From positions 35,695,979 to 35,759,978 of the forward strand of contig OX421963.1 in NCBI GenBank assembly GCA_949128115.1: DNA of 64,000 nt. Reading direction: 5' to 3'. The notes under the pieces were generated by a model. The model made no database searches and had not been told where the DNA came from. It worked only from the letters and a program-made list of their open reading frames with translations. This stretch comes from Anaspis maculata (Eukaryota > Arthropoda > Insecta > Coleoptera > Scraptiidae). Every line of letters starts with the position of its first letter. The stretch's first letter is position 1. Position numbers and translations under genes: made by a program. Shown one piece after another: positions 58,625 to 64,000 of this stretch.

Positions 58625-58659
<35 letters not shown>

Positions 58660-59858
58660 CGGCCACATAAGCGTCATTCTGTTACTTATATAAAAAAATG
58701 TTCTCCAACTGATTTCGACCTCCTGAACACGAATATCGGGTTCACTTTTGAATTGGAACATTTCTTTTTTATCGAAAAACCGAAAAAATGGTAGCCTTGT
58801 CACATGATTTTTAGTGATACCTACCTACTTTTTTTTTTTGTTATTGAGCGAACATGTTTCGTAATTTGAGTGCCATTATCCTTCAGGTACCTAGTATTGG
58901 CTATTTCAAAATGTTCAATTACTATTTCGGCACGTCTGATTTTAAATTTGTAGGGTCGTGTAATATGCGCCGAGCCGTGGCTTTGCGGTCGTTTTCAAAA
59001 ATGGATAACAATTGACCCGACGGTCGGATCGAAGTGGGGTTTTTGTCAAAAGAAAGTTCAAATTGTTCTCTAAATATAATGCCGTTCATACAGTGATGTA
59101 TTTCATTAAGAAATTGTAGTTGCCTGCATATCGCAACTTTCTACATCTTACCGCGAATGCCAGCACTTGATCGGCGAAGCCGCCCTACACCAAAATGTTA
59201 TTATTGTAATTGTTCATGATTGATTCGGCAAAATTTTTCTTGATATGCGTTCCAAGTCCATGAGCTACTCATTCGAGTTGAAATAGTTTCTGTATTGAAT
59301 TTCGTTTTGTTCGGAGGAAAGGATATCAAGCACCAGCAAGCAACGAATAAATCATTTGCGGCCGAGCCGTAGTTTCGGAGTCATTTTCAAAAATTAATAA
59401 CTATTGGCCTGCACCCCGCACCGATGTGAAATTTTCATTAAAATGAAGTTCAAATCATCCTCTAAATATAACTCCGCATATGTATTATGGTAAAATGATA
59501 AGATCGGGTACTTCCTCGCATGTGATAACTTTCGAGATCAGGCCGGCTTCTGAAATGCAGCATTCAACGGCGATGCCGCGTCACACTAAATTGTTATTAT
59601 TGTCATTATTTATTATTATTTCGTCGAGATTTTTCTTGGTTCGGGATACAAGGTCATGAGCTACCCAATGGAGTAAAAATTTTTCGCAAAAACCTTTTCG
59701 TCTAGGACTAGATGCTGTGACGGACGGACGGACGGACGGACGGACGGACGGACGGACGGACGGACGGACGGACGGACGGACGGACGGTCGGACGGACGGA
59801 CGGACGGACAAAGCGAGGGCAAAAGCGCCTTCCCGTTTGGAGAAGTGCGCTAAAAATA
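57844..59858 (-). mobile_element. Helentron-like repeat family, copy e (full length, in LINE)
   Basis: About 2.0 kb from ACAAGCGAATATGCCTCGTG to GAAGTGCGCTAAAAATA. Removing it restores the LINE reading frame (...NTLIN TTFAF...) with no target duplication, which fits rolling-circle insertion. The hairpin (GCCTCGTG/CATGAGGC) and the mirrored TAGCGCACTTCC/GAAGTGCGCTA are present. The body has four 118-bp units (57961, 58079, 58197, 58315), a GACA run (58625-58660), a module repeated around 58960-59700, and a long GACG run. No Rep/helicase frame: non-autonomous. Confidence 0.8.
59719..59809. repeat. (GACG)n microsatellite inside copy e
   Basis: About 22 GACG units with one GTCG interruption. It sits where DINE-1-like elements carry their microsatellite. 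It creates a spurious DGRT-repeat peptide fused in frame with the LINE RT. Confidence 0.95.
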
Positions 59859-60843
59859 CGACTTTCGCGTTTAAAGAAGTAACTTTCAATGAAGTAAAAG
59901 ATGCAATAGGCTCTCTCAAAAACAGTAGTACTAAAGACACGTATAACATGAACACAAAAATGCTAAAATCGGTCACCGACGTTATTGTGGCCCCACTTAC
60001 AAATTTGATAAACACATGCATTCAAAATTCAACTTTCCCTGACTTCATGAAAGTGGCCAAAATAGTACCCATCTACAAGAAAGGTTGCAAACTTGATCCT
60101 GCAAATTACCGCCCCATTGCCATCCTTCCCCTTCTTGGTAAAATTTTTAAGAAACTGTTGAACAAACAAATATACCAGTACTTCGAAACTAATTGCCTCT
60201 TTCATATGGCACAGTACGGCTTCAGAATTAACCGTCCAACTACTCTAGCAGTCAGCAGATTATGTCGCGAAATTTCCGAAGCCTTCGAAAATAATGAATA
60301 TCTTGGCGCCAATTTTTATGACTTGACGAAGGCATTCGACTGTGTGGACCACGAAGTCTTGATCCAGAAATTAAGATTTTGCGGCTTTCAGACTTCGAGC
60401 GAATTTTTAATGACTTCCTATCTGCAAGGGAGAACACAATACGTTTGCGTGAACGATAAAAAGTCATGCCTTAAAAACATCAAAATTGGAGTACCTCAGG
60501 GGTCAGTTCTGGGCCCGCTGCTTTTCCTCATTTACGTTAACGACTTACCAAACTGCTCCGAGAGTAACCTCCTACTCTTTGCGGACGATACCACTACATA
60601 TGACACAGACAAGGACATCACTAACCTGACAGCGACAGCAAACTTAAATCATACCAACTTACGAAAATGGTTCGCATCAAACAAACTTTCTCTGAACGAC
60701 GGCAAAAAACAACAACTCACCTTTTCATTGAAATCCATGCATTTGAGGAAATGAACCTGTGAAATTCCTAGGAGTAACGTTAGACTCTGGCCTCACTTGG
60801 GAAGCACACGTGACGACACTGTGCAAAAAGCTATCCTCGCGAA

Positions 60844-62022
60844 CAGTGGCGTAGCGAGGATTTGAGGGCGGAGGGGGCAAAGGCAATGACGAAGGCGGCA
60901 TTTCGCGAGCGGAGCGAGCGACGGCGATGCAGGCGAAAATTTTTCGAGGATAATAATAATAATGATGATAATAATAGGCATATTTACTTATTATCATCTA
61001 CCTCCAATAAAATTATCATAGAGAAAATTAAAAGTCAGAAACTGAAAAATGACGTTTAGAGAAAAAAAAATTCAGGGTTTTATTGAAGCTTTCTCGATTT
61101 CAAAAATCAAACTTGATACAGTCCATTACTTGAGGCAGCGCTTTGGCCTTTAACAGAAGAGGCAAGAGTATACTACTTTTGACAGGCTTATTGAAGAAAT
61201 CGCGTATGTTTCTGAAGCTTATTGACGCCGCAGCCTGCAAGAGCTCTTGCTTCTTTTCCTGACGGAAAGAGGCTCCAATTTTTTTTTTGCCATCCCATAT
61301 AAATCACTAATCACAATTCACAATTATTGCACAAACCTACTTTCTATAATAAGCAGTTATTATTTATTGGAGCAGTGTGTGAGATTGATCAACAATTGAT
61401 CGACTGATCGTGCATCATGCTGGTGAATAAAAGTGGTATGTGATGTATTTGTGAAAATGTATTTGCAGTAAAATTCATCAAAATCCCATTCATATCATAG
61501 CAGCTAGGTATGTAGACTCTGTCCACAAAAGTGGACTATAAAATTCTGGCACCGAATTAACAAAGAAGCTAGTCGCAAGTGCATGCATATAAAACAGACT
61601 TAGTCATTGTTAAGTCACGTTTTGCTTCTGCACCACCCACTAAAAGTTCCTAGAGTATTGCAGAGAAAGGTATTATCGAGGGTTATATACCTACGTATAA
61701 TAATACGAGACCTATATTTTATGGGGGTGCAAAACCGTTTGAGAATTGGCGGAGAGTTTTTACTTTCGAAGAGAACGGTTGTTTGTGAGATTATTTTTAT
61801 GGGCGACAACCAGCATCCTCACCCTCCGAGAAATGAAAAGTATCGCATATCGCATATATGCTTAAAACTGTATTGAACATTTTTTTACACAAAAGTTTGC
61901 GCCCTTTGAATACGCCTCTGTATTGCCCGATTAGTTAAGCGGGATGGGGCGCCGTGGGCGCTTGAAAGGTAGGGGCGGAGGGGGCATTCGCCCCCCCTCG
62001 CCCCCCCTTGGCTACGCCACTG
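60844..62022 (-). mobile_element. hAT transposon, internally deleted
   Basis: 1,179 bp with terminal inverted repeats CAGTGGCGTAGC/GCTACGCCACTG and a perfect 8-bp target duplication CTCGCGAA (60836-60843, 62023-62030). It is inserted in the LINE ORF. It retains a relic of the N-terminal transposase region on the minus strand but no catalytic or dimerisation domain, so it is non-autonomous. Confidence 0.9.
61100..61294 (-). pseudogene. hAT transposase N-terminal relic
   Basis: The minus-strand frame reads DGKKKIGASFRQEKKQELL ... IRDFFNKP and ends at a stop. The pattern G(A/S)xxRKxKK...(I/L)xxFF is the N-terminal signature of many hAT-type (ZMYM/KIAA1586-like) transposases. There is no in-frame ATG. 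It lies inside the hAT element and supports its orientation. Confidence 0.55.
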
Positions 62023-62535
62023 CTCGCGAATATTTCTAATACGTCAACTGAGGTCAATGGTTTCCACGCAGGTTTTGAAGACAGCCTACTTCGGATTGTT
62101 CCAAAGTCATCTAAACTACGCAATTTTAGTCTAGGGTCATTCATCTCACATTACAAGGGTCTTTGCCATCCAAAGGAAGTGTCTGGCCTTCGATACAGAG
62201 AAGACTGTAAACAAGAATTTGTAAACTCACAAATACTAACAGTACCGTGCCTATACATTCTCCAAGCTGTCTTGTACGTGAAGTGCAATGAAGAGGACTA
62301 CCAGGCATATCCACACACTTACAATACTCGAAATAAGGATCATCTTGTAATACCCTTTCACAGACTTAAACGATCACGAGAGGCCACGCACTACCATGGG
62401 CTCTTATTCTATAATAAACTGCCATATAGTCTGAAAGATAAGTCTCCAGCGCAGCTCAAGAGATCCCTCAAAGACGTCTTGCTAAGAAATGCTTTTTATT
62501 CAATGCTGAATTTATATCTTTTGAGTTTGTAAGTA

Positions 62536-62864
62536 AAGCCTCTGTCACACGGTCATTGAAATCATACTTGTCATTGAAAATCTGGGACGAGATCAATGAT
62601 GAAAACGAGGATGAAAACGAGTATACTTGCGAGTATGCCAGAAATCTGGGATAAAAGTTTTCACACGGTCATCAATCCTATGCAGGGTGGAAGGTGTAAT
62701 CTGACTGGATCAAGATGAAGTCAAAGATTTGAAATAGAATGCGTTTCATCATAGATTTCTGGCATACTTGCGAGTATACCTGCGAGTATACTTGTTTTCA
62801 TAATTGATCTCGTCCTAGATTTTCATTGACAAGTATGATTCCAATGATCGTGTGACAGAGGCTT
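62536..62864. mobile_element. MITE (AAGCCTCTGTCACACGG) in LINE 3' UTR
   Basis: 329 bp with long inverted ends. AAGCCTCTGTCACACGGTCA and the following ATTGAAATCATACTTGTCA are mirrored up to GTGTGACAGAGGCTT. TA flanks both sides (62534-62535, 62865-62866). An internal CTTGCGAGTATAC word is also mirrored. Non-coding. Its AAGC...GCTT/TA ends recall the larger element at 9701-10714. Confidence 0.8.
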
Positions 62865-63022
62865 TAGATTTAGGTACCTACTTACCAAAAATTAATTGTT
62901 TATTTGCCATTCAAGTATTTACCAACTTTATTACCTTATCTCATTTTTTTTTGTTATGTTTTGACGGGTGTAAATGTTATTTTGTACATAATAGCACGAA
63001 TAAAGATTGATGGATTGAAATG

Positions 63023-64000
63023 AGATTAACATACAAAGTAAAATATTCACTGTAGGAGTAAGAGGCCAATAATGCAGGATAGGGAAGAAAGAATCATCTA
63101 GTCTTTTTTGCGGACTGACAGGTACCTACCTATTCAACCATTGTACGAGGTGCACTTCCAGCTTTCAGACGCAAAATCAATCAGTGGCCAATTTTAGTGA
63201 AACAAAAATCTCTAGCTAAATTCTGCAATGTTGGGTTCAGTCTTTGCTTAGATCCAACGAAATCCCTCTCTGTTGGGAATAAATAGTTTCACTCTTGTCA
63301 CGCGTTAAGCTTAAATACTTAGCCTAATGACTAAAACTGATGCCAACCCACTACATTTTCCAATCCCAATTCCGCGGAGACTGGATTGGATTTGTCTTAT
63401 TACGCTACGTCTGGCTCGAATGTTACATTTCTAAGGATTAGGACTTCGACCTCAATCCTGCTAGTCGTGGCACACAGACTCACATACAGTCAGCCTTGTG
63501 GCAGGTTAAGGTCAAGCCCTGGCGTTGTGCGAAATAATTCACCTGATGCACACTGAGCTCTGCTACCTTCTGTAAATTTTGAGTGAAAATATCCGTGGAC
63601 GGACCTAAGCAAATGAATTATTCACTGTATAACAACAGGAAGAAGGAGATAGAGAGAAAGCGAGAAGCTGATACTGACGAAATATTATTTTCTGAAAAAC
63701 ATCAAACATCCACATCACTGATGTGGTGGGTAATGGTTATTCCACAAGAATTACAGCCAAATTAATTAAGGGAGGCTCTCGCTGAGCAAAAAAACAATTT
63801 TCTGTAGGTACGTACGTGACTACCTACCTCGGGCAGACGTGATGGTAACGTTTTGTTGAATTTCAAAATATTTTCATTTATAATTGAATTGTCAACAGCC
63901 ATTTAATTCTTTTGAAAATCTCTCCGTGAAGGGTGGAGTTCAATAAAGCATCAAATTGTTGGATAGTTCACATTAGGTACCGAATTCAATAATTACATTA
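63023..64000. other. Presumed intron sequence, no feature
   Basis: AT-rich, with no supported gene. The 60-codon frame near 63583-63765 has no recognisable domain. Confidence 0.35.

Larger units (their letters stand above)
57280..63022 (+). pseudogene. Jockey/CR1-like LINE with three nested insertions
   Basis: The reverse-transcriptase ORF is preserved in segments: 57280-57843 (linker before RT), 59859-60843 (RT), and 62031-62532 (C-terminus ending NLYLLSL). RT signatures are FYDLTKAFDCVDHE, GVPQGSVLGPLLFLIYVNDL and LLFADD. The endonuclease domain is absent, so the copy is 5'-truncated. A frameshift near 60745-60755, an in-frame TAG at 62132 and a second frameshift near 62178 kill it. The 3' end, after 62865, shows AATAAAGATTGATGGATTGA, a typical short-repeat LINE tail. 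The interruptions are 57844-59858, 60844-62022 and 62536-62864. It replicated by target-primed reverse transcription when active. Confidence 0.85.

Noticed and set aside
59717..60754. 345-codon frame starting with DGRT repeats
   Set aside because: The first 30 residues are the (GACG)n microsatellite of the Helentron-like element, fused by chance in frame to the LINE RT. Only 59859 onward is genuine RT.

Overview
The window is nuclear DNA from an insect. It is AT-rich, has very short as well as very long spliceosomal introns, and carries insect-type genes and transposons. A hemipteran is plausible from the abundance of TA-flanked CAGGGTG-type repeats and the recurring TAGGTACCTA word, but this is only an impression. 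All genes are split, so their proteins were rebuilt exon by exon from reading frame, family similarity and splice sites.

Genes: (1) 291-9318 (+) is a complete nine-exon SPG7 (paraplegin) gene encoding a 764-residue mitochondrial m-AAA protease subunit. (2) 15857-19805 and 23655-26928 (+) are two tandem Twisted gastrulation genes, encoding secreted BMP-binding proteins of 241 and 236 residues. They share the same four-exon, phase 1/1/2 structure, but the second copy has lost a cysteine pair. (3) 29195-33097 (-) is a complete seven-exon gene for a 545-residue protein I do not recognise: an N-terminal helical domain followed by a Ser/Pro-rich tail. (4) 48139-48217 (+) looks like the first coding exon of a ferlin (otoferlin-like). 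The rest of that gene must lie beyond the window, so 48218-64000 is probably its first intron.

Everything else is dominated by mobile DNA. 2-10 kb (SPG7 introns): a 0.9-kb hairpin, a TIR-like element, a foldback interrupted by a Gypsy-type solo LTR, and a tRNA-like SINE head. 9.7-14.3 kb: MITEs, hairpins and a mariner-type transposase remnant. 20-25 kb: nested foldbacks, a SINE and a MITE. 33.5-38.4 kb: two giant foldbacks, the first holding a TIR element in one arm and an LTR-like element in the other. 38.9-59.9 kb: at least eight copies or fragments of one repeat family with DINE-1/Helentron-like architecture, carrying arrays of AAGATGGCGGC (the YY1/Pho-type core). 54.7-55.2 kb: the 3' end of an R2-like LINE whose tail is shared by the SINE at 24.8 kb. 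57.3-63.0 kb: a Jockey/CR1-like LINE holding three separate nested insertions.

The genes have no evident common pathway. The two Tsg genes would act together in extracellular BMP signalling; SPG7 is a mitochondrial housekeeping gene. The most distinctive signals are the diverged Tsg pair, the SINE/LINE tail sharing, the YY1-motif-bearing Helentron-like family, and the foldbacks whose intact arms preserve the empty sites of elements inserted in the opposite arm.
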